From: Cristatella mucedo
Taxonomy: Eukaryota; Bryozoa; Phylactolaemata; Cristatellidae
Assembly (NCBI GenBank): GCA_009760855.2
Contig: WPIO01000114.1
Location: 685,001 to 749,000, forward strand
DNA: 64,000 bases
Direction of reading: 5' to 3'
Position 1 is the first letter of the stretch. Each line of letters begins with the position of its first letter. The notes below the pieces were generated by a model. It saw only the letters and a list, made by a program, of their open reading frames with translations. It made no database searches and was not told where the DNA came from. Below, one piece after another: positions 37,095-49,039 of the stretch. The position numbers and the translations under genes were made by a program.

Positions 37095-39089
37095 ATAATA
37101 ATAGTAACGATAATAATAATGATAATAATGCACTTGATAAAGCGCCCTCAGAGAACTCGATCTCTTTCTAGGCACTTTAAATTTGCTGCAAAGGGAAGCG
37201 CGATTGAATGGTGAGAAACATCATGCTTGATAAACATGAATAACTGGGTTAAGGGTGACATAGGCAGGGTCAGCATGCAATTGTGGTTAGTGGCAGCATG
37301 GACAGTGTCAGCACGCATGAGCACATGCAGGACGAATTACAGAGACCCACTAAATGCTGTCCTAAATCGGTGTGTTTTAAAGTTCCTTTTAAATGTGGTC
37401 AAGTCAGGGGACGTTCTAATGCAAGTCGGGAGCGAGTTCCAGGCTTTGGGAGCATACGAACTCAATGCCGTTCTCCAAAGGATTTGAGGTTTGTACGAGG
37501 TATTGGTAAACTGTTGGATACCGAAAAGCTGGGGTACGATGCTGGCCTGGTAGGGGAGTAGATCTGAGAGATAGGCTGGTACCTAAGAAGGAAATGACCA
37601 AAACGTGACGGACAAGACCTTGAAATCGGTCCGTTGCCTGACTGGTAGCCAGTGCAGGTCGGCGAGAAGTGATGTGATGTGGCAACTGCGACGTTCACGA
37701 CAGACAAGCCTAGCTGCAGAGTTTTGCACGGGCTGTAATTGCCTGATTGCAGATGCCGGTTGGCCAGGGAGCAGTGAGTTACAGAAATCAAGACGAGATG
37801 TTACACATGCATGGACCAACTTGGACGTGGTATCCTTATCTAAACAAGCCCGAATTTTAGCAAATCTATGCAGGTGAAAGTAGGCAGATTTGACTGTGGA
37901 GCTGATGTGGCCGTCTAGCGAGAGGTCACTTTGTAACATGACACCTAAATTTCGAGCTGATTCAACTGAAGATATTCAGGCAGAGCCAATTTTGAGCATC
38001 ACCCTTTATAATTTCTGAATCACACTGGGTTTGCCCATAACTAGTAAGTTAGTTTTATCATCGTTTAGTTGTAGAAAATTTGCTGCCATCTATGTGCGAA
38101 TCTCATCAATACATGCAGCAAGTGAGTTGAGGGAATTTGATGTGCTCAAAGGCTTGGAAGGATCAATGCAAAGGTAAAACTGTGTGTCATCCGCATAGAA
38201 GTGAAAGCCTAGATTGTGCTTGGCAGTCACATCTGCAAGAGGGAGAGTATAAACCGTGAAAAGAACCGGCCCTAGCAAGGACCCCTAAGGTTCCCCATAT
38301 TTCAGAGGTACGTCGGATGATCTTTGTCTATTCACGTCAATACTCTGGAGTCTCCCACTGAGATAGGGGCCTGGACCATTTCCGAGCAGTGCCAGTGATG
38401 CCCAGGCGAGATGAGAGGCGCTCTAGAAGAACTTTGTGATCGATAGTACGAAAAGCTGCCGAAATATCGAGCGACACAAGCAGAGATACTCTACCTATGT
38501 CTGCATTCCTAAGTAGGTCGTTGTACACCCTAAGCGATGCCGACTCTGAGGAGTGATTAGCTCTAAAGCGAGACTGGAACTTGCTTGCAAGGTTCGAATT
38601 TTCAAGATATGAGTTGAGCTGGTCCGCCACGACCCGTTCCAGTGTCTTTGATAGGAATGGTAGAAGGGAGACTGGACGGTCGTTGCTCAAGTTCTCTCGG
38701 TCTAGTGTCGCTTTCTTGAGTAGTGGCCTGACTACGGCTTTTTGAAAGGTGCTAGGACATGACCTGAGGCTAATGACATATTGATGATGTTAGTTATGCA
38801 TGGCAGCAGCAGATCAATCCAACCTAGTAGCAGAACAGTGGGAATAGGGTCTAGAGGACTTGTCGTCTTTTTTTGATCGGGATATGAACTTCAGAACAAG
38901 ATCGCTACTGACTTTCTTGAATGTAGACATTGTTGTGCTGCAAGGAATTAAGGGCCAGCATTCTAGGGGGGGCTGCTGTAATTTCAGGGATGGACTCCCT
39001 ATTCTTGTCTACCTTCTGCACAAAGAATCGAGAGAAGCGATCAGCTATATCTTTACAAGGATTATCAGGTAAGGATACAGGATTATCAG
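37095..39089 (-). mobile_element. Family A LINE inserted in the pseudogene, 5'-truncated
   Basis: It begins with an impure (AAT)n tail, then the hairpin CGCCCTCAGAGAACTCGATC ... TCTAGGCACTTTAAA, the 3' UTR and the C-terminal domain (37583-37939: SAARLVCRERRSCHITSLLA). RT motifs follow: FYADDTQFYLC (38090-38278), LSSRLGITGT and LDISAAFRTIDHKVLL (38337-38690). It ends in the linker that follows the endonuclease. The 5' junction carries a duplicated segment, GGATTATCAGGTAAG, at 39058 and 39080, probably from a template switch. The flanking GTAAGA duplication defines the insertion exactly. Confidence 0.93.
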
Positions 39090-39330
39090 GTAAGATACAT
39101 TTCTTAGTCTTCCATCTTGACAATTTTCAACAAGTTAAGGATATTTCAGGAATGAACACGGTGAGAGGTACTATCAGGATATATGTGAAACGGAGCATAG
39201 ATTTAAAACCGCTGGAACGCTATGATAACATAATGGCCGATTACTATTAGAGCCTGAAGCACCGCAATCCATTTATTGAGCACGGCAGAAGGTTTATGCA
39301 GAGGCTTTTTAAAAGCATTTTACTAAGCAA
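39090..39330 (+). pseudogene. Decayed copy of the conserved uncharacterised animal protein family, right part
   Basis: Immediately after the LINE the translation resumes with KIHFLVFHLDNFQQVKDIS (39092 on), then in the next frame NEHGERYYQDICETEHR (39151 on), and in a third frame MADYY-stop-SLKHRNPFIEH then GRRF (39230-39300). This is the C-terminal order expected for the family (KIHFL..HLDFF, GERFHQD, MADYCW). Two frameshifts and one stop are visible in 200 bp. Together with the left part it represents one ancestral gene of at least about 420 codons. Confidence 0.78.
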
Positions 39331-39589
39331 AGAAAGACTTGCTTTTACATTTAAATAACCTAGGGGATATTGATAATGAATGACCGTAACACTTATCGCA
39401 TTCCGTGTACAAGTATCGTTCAATGAAAATGCAAATTGTTAAAGAAAATATCCCGTGCTTGACTAAAAAAGCTTACAGATTCAAAAAGAGCGTTACGAAA
39501 TCTTCTTGAATTACTAATTAGGTTAAAAATAACTGGAAACATGTTTTCATTTGTAGGCCAGTGCAATTGATCCATTCTATTATTTACAC
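39331..39589. other. No recognisable gene
   Basis: AT-rich sequence between the pseudogene and a family B fragment; nothing supported. Confidence 0.4.
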
Positions 39590-39890
39590 TTAAAGACCCT
39601 TCGCAACAGGAGCTTTTGCTCCGCTGGTCCTAGACTGGGGGAACTTACTTCTACGTTTCTTACACAACGACATCTACTCTCGCTGCTGATCGTCGTGTAT
39701 CTTTTCTCGTCGACCTCTTGCTGCTTCCATGCTACAACTCACTTCTTTACTCCCGTGACTCAGCTTTCGCTTTTGACGTTCTCTTTGTTGGGTAAAATGA
39801 AATCTTTTTGGCAACTGTGCGCACACCAAATACCACTTAGGCTTTGAGAGCTCTATGGAAACTCTACTTTGTAACACCTCTTCGGTCATG
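39590..39890 (+). mobile_element. Decayed family B LINE, 3' coding end
   Basis: GCTCCGCTGGTCCTAGACTG matches the family B segment encoding SSAGPRLWN. It is followed by CACAACGACATCTACTCTCG, CTTCCATGCTACAACTCAC and, near the end, ACTTTGTAACACCTC. The 3' hairpin and ATTAC tail are lost or unrecognisable. Confidence 0.75.
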
Positions 39891-40071
39891 ATAGTGTTAA
39901 TAAGAAATCGGAAAAACTCGCCATCTATGTAAGCTTGTTTGGCATTCTTGTAGCCCGTAGCTTTTTCAGCCTGCGTTTCATCCGAGAGTTGCGAATGTGG
40001 TCTGACGTTAAGGACATTTTCGAAAAGTTAACTTTTTGCGAGCGTCGGTCATGGAATCTGGAAGAGCAATA
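39891..40071. other. Spacer
   Basis: No feature recognised. Confidence 0.4.
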
Positions 40072-41600
40072 ATAATAATGATAATATTATTATTATTATT
40101 ATTATTAGTGCATTTCTGTAGCATCCTCAGAGAACAGATAATTAATCTCTTTGCACGAGCTTTACATTTGCTGTGCATATAGCATACTCAAATGGTTAGT
40201 GGTAGCACGCTCTATGTCAACAAGCACGATATTGTTAGATGCGACGTGCCCAATGTCAGGACAACACTTAAGTACGCTCACGACAGACCAATCTAGCTGC
40301 ATACTGTTGTGCCCACTCCAAGCGTCTGAAACCGGTAAAAAAAGCGCAAAAATTGATTTGCAATCTAACCCCCTACTTTAACCCACATTCGTGCATAAAG
40401 GATACTTACCGGGCTGAGTTAAACTATTGTGAACAGGTGCGCTTTAAGCGTCCTTTTAAATATATTCGTGTTAGGGGCGACGCCGTGACGTCACTCGGAA
40501 TGACCTCCTGGCTTTAGAAAGAAGGGAACTAAAGGCTCTGTCTTCAACATATTTCAGGCTGGTTAGAAGTGCATCTATTTGAGTTCGATTCTTGGATCCG
40601 GCAGTAAGCTTCTTGATATAGTGCATACATGCTAAGAGTAAGCCTAGCTAGGAAATGTTTTCCGAAACGCGTGAGTCACAAAGTACCAGCACGTAACCCA
40701 AGAGGTTTGGGATTACAGAAATTAGAAAGATGGCATAAAGGCAGGAACAAGACTGGCTTTGCTTTCCTCAACTATTATCTTCTATTCTCTACTAAGCATT
40801 CCCAGGATTTCATGAGGAAACGTAGCAAAAAAACGGACTAACTTTGAGGTGGTGTCGCTACACAGTCTGTGGCAACGTCGCTTAAAAGAAAATTAGCCAG
40901 ATCGAGTGGAGACGCTACAGATGATTTGCAGGTAGAACCGATTGCAGCAGTGGATGAAATACTTGCAAATGTTGGTCCTGCAAGTTCGGAAGTGGTGCAG
41001 AAAATTCATAGATTGGTTTTGCGGTAGTATTCTTAACCTAGCTAGAGCAAATATTTTCATAGTAGCATAGCTAAATGAATTTGGACTATATACTAATGGA
41101 GCTGATGTAGCCATTCAGTGAATAGTCACTTTTAAATGGTCATTTATATGCCATGCAGACGATATAAGGAGCTGGTTTGGTCTAGCGGTTAAGGTGCTCG
41201 CCCCGACCAAAGTCTGACCGAGGTCGTGGGCTCGAGCCCCGAGACATATGTGAAGCGCCTGAATAGAGATTAAGTTCTCTTAGGGCGCTATATAAATGAA
41301 TTATATTGTTTTTAAGATAAACGAGGGAAATTTTAGGATGATATTTTCCAGTTTCTGATTCACAGTAGGGTTGCTCATGCGTATCAAGTCGGTTTAATTA
41401 GATTACATTTAATAAACCTTTGCCATTACTCAAGTTCAAATTTTAGAATACATTCCGTTAGGAAGTGGGGGGTTATAGGTGCTGAGTGCACGAGAGAATC
41501 AAAGCACTCGGGCAGCTAAGTGTCCACTGCCAAAGAGGAAAAGCCTTGATGGACTTGGTGATTACAAAGTCATGAGGGAGAATGTGAATTTCAAATTCGA
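40072..41600 (-). mobile_element. Ancient family A LINE, interrupted by a SINE
   Basis: An impure AT-rich tail (40070-40108) is followed by a decayed hairpin (ATCCTCAGAGAACAG ... CTCTTTGCACGAGC). C-terminal blocks, GGAGCTGATGTAGCCATTCA (41099), and, beyond the SINE, TTCTGATTCACAGTAGGG and the palm region (about 41480-41600) keep family A order. Stretches around 40600-41000 are barely recognisable, so this is among the oldest A copies. Confidence 0.65.
41169..41308 (+). mobile_element. tRNA-derived SINE nested in an old family A LINE
   Basis: It has the same structure as the copy at 21061: GGTCTAGCGGTTAAGGTGC (box A), GGGCTCGAGCCCC (box B), GAAGCGCCTGAATAGAGATT, AAGTTCTCTTAGGGCGC, then an AT-rich end. 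The host LINE continues on both sides, so the SINE is younger than the LINE. A clear target-site duplication was not found (GATATAA on the left, AAGATAAA on the right, imperfect). Confidence 0.92.
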
Positions 41601-41942
41601 ACGCGCCTAGGACAGTGGATATACAAGTCAAAGACTCTATTTCTCCTTCGTTGGCAACAGCTCGTCTGCACAGCATAATTACGACTTAGTAATAGTAAGC
41701 ACTAAGTTCCGTTGGTCACCTCTACACCGATTACTTGATGTTTATGCATTGATACCACGAATAGCATACTAGCTATAATGGTAAGCAAACAGTTACAGCG
41801 TTCACTGCAACTAGCAATTGCATGCGGAACTTGATTTGAAGAAAAAAAAGAATGGAGTCGCATGCACATGGCAGTCGGGCCGTTTATTATAGAATAAGTC
41901 AGCTGCAGATTTTTCAAAAGAACTGTAACTGTCAAACTGCTC

Positions 41943-41980
41943 AGAGAGAGAGAGAGAGACAGACAGAGAGACAGAGAGAC

Positions 41981-42059
<79 letters not shown>
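41943..42059. repeat. (GA)n microsatellite
   Basis: About 58 GA units, with a few CAGA interruptions in the first 55 bp and a pure run after 41990. Ser-Leu and Arg-Glu open frames here are artefacts. Confidence 0.97.
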
Positions 42060-42066
<7 letters not shown>

Positions 42067-42784
42067 CTATGATGTAGCGGAAATCTAGACAAAATATATG
42101 CAATAACCATGTCACAATCACCTTGTCGGTGAGTTTTTTTATCTAAGAAAACCAGACCTTTCCTATCTTAATGTTTACAGACCTGAAAAATGATTGCCGA
42201 GCTTCTCAAAATGGTTCGGCTTTCAAGTCCTGAGTAACACTAGGTGTGCTTATAGCTACTAAGATGGCTTAAAATCGACTCATTGATTGAGTAAGTATTC
42301 TGCCTTTAAAGGGCGACCATCGTAAAATTTCCACAAAGCATTTTACATAGGTTCATATTTATTCGAATCTGCTTATATGAATTCGCTGTGGCTGGCTAAT
42401 GGTCATTTCTATAAGTGGTGTATTCCCATAATATGAATGAAACCATATCAAGAGTAAATATGTGATGCAAAACTGTGATTCCCGCAAGCGAAGTATTTCT
42501 AAATACGATATTCTTATCTGGGCTGACTGTGTGAAGTTCATTTACAAAGAGCTCAAAAGAATGGGGGAATATCAAAGTGCTGGTAGAGTCTGTGCCATTG
42601 TTGGTAAAAGGAAATTCCTGATTTGGCTCGCATATTATATGGTAGGGCAGCGGAAAATAGATTCTGCAAAGAGCTTGACCAATAAGCGATCCATATGGTA
42701 CGCCTTACTTTATATAGTCGCCACTGAGTATCGTCCATTGACGTCGATGTAAGAATTCTAGCAAGATATTTCAATTAATTATAA
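42060..42784. other. No recognisable gene
   Basis: A 96-codon frame at 42462-42752 (plus) has no recognisable domain and overlaps a 73-codon minus frame. No other feature is supported. Confidence 0.35.
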
Positions 42785-44085
42785 TAAAACTCCTCTGTGT
42801 GGGGTGCACTCTTTGAGAACTAAATTTATATTAGGTGCTTAACATCTATATGTTGTAGAAGCAAACACCAATTTTTTAATGACAGGCATGGTATCATGCT
42901 TAGACAATTATTAAAAGGCATAGCAGTATAGAGCTTAGGCATATAACGAAGCACGAAAGAAGAAACTCACGGTCACTTGATAACGGGACCCCGGTTTAAT
43001 AATATGAACTGGATCATTTACTGTTAAGCATGCAAAGTACACAGGAATAAAAAGGTGAGTTATCTGGGGCTCAGAGAAAGCTGAGTGCAGCAGATTAGAA
43101 CCTCTTCTTTCAGAGAGGCACCAAAAGGTGAAAGCTAACCTTTTGACTGCATCCAAGCACGCTTATTATGCCCCATTCTCTCTAGGCACAGATAATTTTT
43201 ATAAAGATCTAGAAAGAAAAATCACAGGGCATACAAGCTCAAAAGTCCAATGCGCTAAAGAAGTGGTACGCCAGAGCTGTTGAGGGCTGATTAAAATTTC
43301 AGGAGTGAATTTGCACCCAAAATCTAAAGTAAAGTAAAGTGTACGTAAATTCAGCTGACACGCCTTGAAGCTTTCTATCTATAGCTAGTAACCACAGACA
43401 GATTTTACAGAACGATCGCGAACATGGAATGAGTCTATTAGAAATTGGCAACAGACAAGCAACCTCGAAAAGTAAATCATAGTAATGTTTACAGCTTACC
43501 TTTACTCTCAGAAGTAACCATCGTCATACTAGTTAGAGCGATTGTCATTTTTCTCCTTACTTGTACCTGACCTGCTGCCAGCCGATGAGCTATCTGAGCT
43601 CCACGCTTGGCTTCTAAACAGGGATCTAAGCCTTTAGTATAACTTAAAAGGAATTCAGGTCACTCCCCTTCGAACTTTAGTGCTCAGGTGAAGCACAGGG
43701 ACACCTAAGATTGCGGCAGCTTAATTGATGAACACTTGCATGCACAGAGTTTGCATTAACAACGTAAATGGCGATATGGTAACGATAGATAACCTGATTC
43801 TTAAAACCAGAGACCTTATTGGTTTTTAGGCGTGTACAAGTTAGCATTCTTAAGGAAAATAGCGGCTAACGATACGGTAATAACATTGGAAATCCAAGGT
43901 CTCAATGCTGGTTCGGCCTTGACCCTGATCGCAAGAGGCAGCGTGGTGATAATTTATTGACACTTTCTTAAGTCGCCAATACTTAGTCTTGAGATAGGCA
44001 GTAAAGCTGCATATCCTGCTAGATAACAATGTAACTGTGGCTCCAGCTGCAGCAGTTCTAGCTGAATCTCACGAAGATACAGCAG
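42785..44085 (+). repeat. Large diverged repeat D, copy 3, left part
   Basis: It aligns in order with 9460-10870. Examples: GCACTCTTTGAGAACTAAAT against GCACTCTCAGAGAACTAAAT, AAAGGTGAAAGCTAACC against AAGGTGAAAGCAAACC, AATGAGTCTATTAG against AATGAGTCTTTTGG. Moderate divergence with many small indels; non-coding. Confidence 0.65.
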
Positions 44086-44243
44086 GTATGTGAGTAATAA
44101 ACGAGACTCCCTCTTTATCTCTCTCAAAGCATATATTTACGAGAGATTGCTAAATCTCAGCAGACGCCAATAAATATAACGCACCTTAGTGGCCTGACAC
44201 TTCCCTGCATCAATGATGAACCTACAGTCCTCAGGCGAGGAGT

Positions 44244-45177
44244 AATTAAATGACGATATAATCGAACTGCTGCTCATAGGACACCCTAAGCATGTAGCTG
44301 GATTAAAAGGCTTTGCTGTTCTAATAGGTGATGCTATTGTGCGACCTTCACCACGTGCTCGTAATCTAGGTGTCGTGTTCGACAGCTGCCTCAATTTCAA
44401 AAGCTTCATTCAGAAGACTGCCTCTACAGCTAGCCATTGCATCCGATCCCTATCCAAGATTAGAAGCTGTCTCCCACAGTGGCTTGTAAAAGATTCAACT
44501 AGCTCTTTAGTTCTGTCTCGGCTTGATTATTGTAATTCCCTTTTGGTTGGGCTGCCAAAGAAAACTGTTATACCACTACAGCTGACTATGAATATGCCTG
44601 CAAGGCTGGTCTTCAAGTCCCAGCGTTTTGAGCACGTGTCACCTCTGCTGAAAGAGCTAGAATGATTGCCGGTTTAGCTAAGGATACAGAACAAAGTTCT
44701 TACGCTGACCCACAAGGCCCGCCACGGCTTAGCTCCTTCGTACCTAGCTGAACTGCTGCATCAGTTTCAGCCTGTTCGCGCCCTCAGGTCCTGTGTGGAC
44801 AATAAATTAGCTGTCCCATTCCTCCACTTAAACACAGTTTGCGACAGAAGCTTTAGCTCTGCAGGTCATAGACTGTGGAACTCGCTTCCACAATTCTTAC
44901 GCAACGACAACTACTTTTCAACTGCCGACTATGGCACATCTTTTTCAGCGGTCCTGAACTGTTACTTCTATGCTACTCACTACCTCAACTGCTCTCCTGA
45001 CTCTGCTATGCTTCTCATTTCTTCCTATTTCTCTTTGTTTCGTGAGACAAAGTCTGTTGGCTAGCGAATGCGTACCGAAAGCCGCTTAGGCTGTGAGTGC
45101 GAAATACAAAACTCTCCTGCGTAACACCCACATGGTCTTTATGACTTTGTGGAGTTACTGACGGAGATACTTTACAT
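44244..45177 (+). mobile_element. Family B LINE, 5'-truncated
   Basis: It starts at TTAAATGACGATATAATCG (after the catalytic motif) and runs through the thumb (44339-44665: NLGVVFDSCLNFKSFIQ, LSRLDYCNSLLVGLPKK). A stop near 44662 is followed by the C-terminal domain (44795-45064: LNCYFYATHYLNCSPDSAM), the 3' UTR (CCACATGGTCTTTATGAC) and a short tail. Few defects are present, so it is relatively young. It lies between the two halves of D copy 3. Confidence 0.9.
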
Positions 45178-45202
45178 TCGGCTGGGCGGCATCAATCAAA
45201 AA

Positions 45203-45745
45203 CAATAATAATATTGCACTTGATAAAGCGCCCTCAGAGAACTTAATCTCTTTCTAGGCGCTTTACATTTGCTGCAAAGTGAAATGCAATTGAATTATAA
45301 GTTAAATCATGCTTGAAAAACAGACAAAATTAATAATATGGTTAGGGGTGACATGTACATGCCATAGAATGAGGGACCTAAAAGTGAGCGACAAAACCTT
45401 GAAGTCGATCCGTTGCTTGACTGGTAGCCAGTGCAGGTCGGCGAGAAGTGGAGCAACGTGGCAACTGCGACGCTCACGACAGACAAGCCTAGCTGCAGAG
45501 TTTTGCACTAGCTGCAATCGCCTGATCGCACATGCTGGTAGGTCAGTAAGCACTGAGTTGCAGAAGTCGAGACGGGATGTCACGAATGCATGGACCAACT
45601 TAGACGTAGTATCCTTATCTAAACAAGCCCGAATTTTAGCAATGTCATGAAGCTGAAAATAGGCAGATTTGACAGTGGAGCTGATATGGTCGTCTAACGA
45701 GAGGTCGCTTTGGAATATGGCACCTAGATTTCAAGCTGATTCAAC
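45203..45745 (-). mobile_element. Family A LINE with an internal deletion
   Basis: The tail AATAATAATATTGCACTTG, intact hairpin and start of the 3' UTR are followed, at about 45358, by a jump into the coding region (AATGAGGGACCTAAAAGTGA). About 300 bp of 3' UTR and C-terminal coding sequence are missing relative to other copies. The coding part (45302-45598) reads SAARLVCRERRSCHVAPLLA. Confidence 0.88.
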
Positions 45746-45904
45746 AATTTCAATTGCATAACTATCGGCCGCAGGTGGGCAGGCATTAGTGTCAGGGCTA
45801 CCCTAATTACAACGGCAGAAGCTGCAAGCACAGGCAACATAGCGCTTCTCCGATTGCTTTATATTATCGTCATCAATTGCTGGTAAATAAGATATTTTAC
45901 AGCT
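45746..45904. other. Spacer between two family A LINEs
   Basis: About 160 bp of unassigned sequence. Confidence 0.4.
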
Positions 45905-47185
45905 GTCTGGGGATGTCGTTATGCAAGTCGGGAGTGAGTTCCAGGCTTTGGGAGCCTATGAACTAAAGGCACGGTCTTCAAAGGATTTGAGGTTTGTACG
46001 ATGTATAGCAAAGCAGTTAGATTCCGAAAAGCTGGTGGTACGATGCTTAGCCTGGTGAGAAGTAGATCTGGTAGGTAGAATAGAGCCATATAATAAAGGG
46101 ACCTAAAAGTGAGCGACAAAATCTTGAAGTCGATCCATTGCTTGACTGGGAGCCAGTGCAGGTCGGCGAGAAATGTCGTGATGTGCCAACTATGAAGCTC
46201 ACAACACACAAGCCTAGCTGCACAGTTTTGCACCAGCTGCAAGCTCCTGATTGCACAAGCCCGTAGGCCAGCAATCAGTGGGTTTCAGAAGTCAAGACGG
46301 GATTTCACAAATGCATAGACCAACTTAGACGTGATATGCCTGTCTTGACAAGCAGAATTTTTGCAATGCTAGATAACTGAGAGTAGCCACACTTGACTAA
46401 AGAGCTGATGTGGTCGTCTGGCGAATGGTCACTTCGGAGCATGACACCTAGATTTCGAGCATATTTAGCAGGAGATATGTGCTGGAAGATGTGGTTTTAA
46501 GTGCTAGCCTTTCTAATTTCTGAATCACACTTGGTTCGCCCATAACTAGCAAGTTGGGTTAATCATCATTCAATTTGAGAAGATTTGCTGTGATCCAGTG
46601 CGGATGTCATCAATACCTGCATCATGGAAGTCGAAAAAGTTTGACCTGCTCGAGGGCTGGAAGGAATCAAGGCAAAGGTGCAGCAGATTGTCATCCGCAT
46701 AGAAGTGAATACCTCGATAGTGTTTGGCAATCACAATAGCAAGAGGGAAAGTATAAATCGTGAAAAGAATCGGATCAAGCCCGGAGCCCAGAGGTATCCC
46801 GTATTTCAGAGCTACCTCGGATAATCTCTGTCTATTCATATCAATGCTCTGAATTCTCCCACTAAGATAGGACTTTAACCATTGCAGAGCAGTGCCAGTG
46901 ACTCTCAGGCGAGATGAAAGGCACTCAAGAAGAACTGGTGATCGATAGTATCAAAAGCTGCCGAAAGATCGTGCAAAACAAGTAGAGATACTCTACCCAT
47001 GTCTGAATTCCTAAGCAGATCGTTGTGCACCATAAGCAATGCTGACTCTGGGGGATGATTAGCTCTAAAGCCGGACTGAAATTTACCAGCAAGGCTTGAA
47101 GTTTCAGCATACGAGTTCCGATGGTCTGCCACGACTTGTTCAACTGTCTTTGATAGGAATTGTAGAAAGGAGATTGGATGGTAGA
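45905..47185 (-). mobile_element. Family A LINE lacking its 3' end
   Basis: It begins inside the C-terminal coding part (CAAGTCGGGAGTGAGTTCCA) without hairpin or tail. It then has the C-terminal domain (45919-46242), the palm with FYADDNLLHLCLD (46570-46839; TQLY changed to NLLH) and LSAAFDTIDHQFF (46905-47132), ending in the fingers. The missing 3' end must result from later deletion, since reverse transcription starts there. Confidence 0.85.
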
Positions 47186-47861
47186 TTAATTATTGATTAG
47201 GCCGTGTTAGATTGACTTGAATTCTTCTTATTTGGATAGTTCTAACTTTCAATGGTATCTTGGTTTTCTCATTATTTCTGAGTTGAAACACAGTACCGTG
47301 AGCCGGTTGTCAACCAACTAATGAACATTTTTCCTACAGTGCATTAGTCCTCCTTCAGGATCAAAATTTGTTGTCATGCCGTAGATCTTTCAGCTTCTAC
47401 TTTCTCTGCGAAATAAACAACGTTTAAACTCTTCGTTTCCAATAAAGCTGAACATTGGTAAGACAGAAAACGTCTTTGAATAGCGTCATTTTTTGAGTAT
47501 AACTGTAAGCCAATCAAAAGATATAACGTATTTTTTATATCAAGTGCATTTTCTAGGTTTATATCAAGTGCATTTTCTATTAAGTGCATTTTCAAAACTT
47601 GATATCCTTTAAAAAATTCACCATTTTTTGAACAGGAAATAAGGAAAATGATGAGAGTTACGGAAATTATATCGCCTCTGACCGCTAGAACTATCTTTGC
47701 TGATGACGTTATTGGGCATGCCCCTCCTAATGCTGTTTCACCTGCTCTAAATGCCACTGTTGTACAGAGGCTGAAGTAATTCAATTTGCATATAGCCATG
47801 CTGACAAAGCGGAATATTACTTTTAGTGAACAAGTCATGATAATAATATTAATAATCATGT

Positions 47862-48125
47862 TATTATTTTATTATTATTATTGTTAATAAATTTGATATA
47901 GCGCCCTCAAAGAACATAATCTCTCTCTCTAGGCACTTCACATTTACAGAGATGATTGAATAGTTAGTGGTAGGGTGCTCAATTAAAATTCTAACATGGT
48001 TAGAGTTTATATGCACAGGGTCAGCATGCAGGTATGAATTATGGCCCCATGTACAGTGTCATCACGCATAAGAACATGAAGGACAAATCACCAGGATCCA
48101 CTAAATACTGTGATATAGATGCGTT
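47862..48125 (-). mobile_element. Family A LINE, 3' UTR fragment
   Basis: (ATT)/(AAT)-rich tail, hairpin GCGCCCTCAAAGAACATAAT ... TCTAGGCACTTCACA, then the 3' UTR up to ATCCACTAAATACTGTG. It ends at the start of the coding region. Inserted in D copy 3. Confidence 0.83.
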
Positions 48126-48871
48126 TGATTAAACTAGACCATCAAGCATAACCTGTGTAATATTTCGGGTATTTACTCTGTGATGACTTATTTCGGGCTA
48201 CAGGGCACTGACCCAGTTAAACTCTGCAGGTTTTAAAGCCTGTCGTGATTCTTAACTAAAGCTCCATTTAGAGTATTTACTAAGAAAGTGTTACCACCGG
48301 AAAGCTCTAGCCAAATTTCATCGGCTGCATTAGTTAGAGGCTTACAAGTTACACTTCAAGTACAACTTCTAGTGTCGGACTCGTTAAATGCATTCACTGC
48401 CTTCACAGTCGCAGCTGATTGAAATTGAGGCATAATCTCATTCTAGTGCTCACTTTCAAGACGAGGCCATAAAGCTGAAAGTATTGCTTTTTGTTCCAGT
48501 GAACTTTGTTCTACGTTTTTCCTTCGACGTTCCTATCTTTTTGAAATGTAGGGGTATTTCTCTAGTAAGGGTTCTACTTGCAACCAACCCTGTATGCTTT
48601 CTAGGGTGGTTTTTCCTGCCTGCAAAACTGATGCACGTTGTTGTGACTAATTGTTAGCTATTAATTTTTTCTCATGCCCCAAGGACTAAAAAGTCCGGGT
48701 GCAGCTTTGGTTCTTTAAAGATGGTCCAGAGAAGAATGCTCCTTACAAGCACCTGATAAAAAATAGTCTGTGACAGAAAGTGAGTTACAGCAGACACTCC
48801 TATTAACGACCACGTGTATGCCGGTATAACATTTGGCCGATTCCAAAGCAGATGCCCAGGATTAATATTAA

Positions 48872-48945
48872 TAATTGCGATTACATTAATACATGTCAAA
48901 GCACTCTCAGAGAACTTAATCTCTTTCCAGGCACTTTACATTATT
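48872..48945 (-). mobile_element. Family A or SINE tail fragment
   Basis: AAAGCACTCTCAGAGAACTT and CTCTTTCCAGGCACTTTACA form the shared hairpin; an AT-rich tail precedes it. Confidence 0.75.
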
Positions 48946-49039
48946 CTATATATAGTCGCCATGGATAAAAGCAGTTTCAGAGATGCAGGATGAACTATCG
49001 GTACATAAGTGCCTTCAACCAATTGATATACAAAAATAC

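Noticed and set aside
41702-42121. Ser-Leu and Arg-Glu rich open frames
   Set aside because: They are translations of the (GA)n microsatellite.
42462-42752. 96-codon frame as a host exon
   Set aside because: No recognisable domain, no splice-site support and no second conserved copy; length is compatible with chance in AT-rich DNA.
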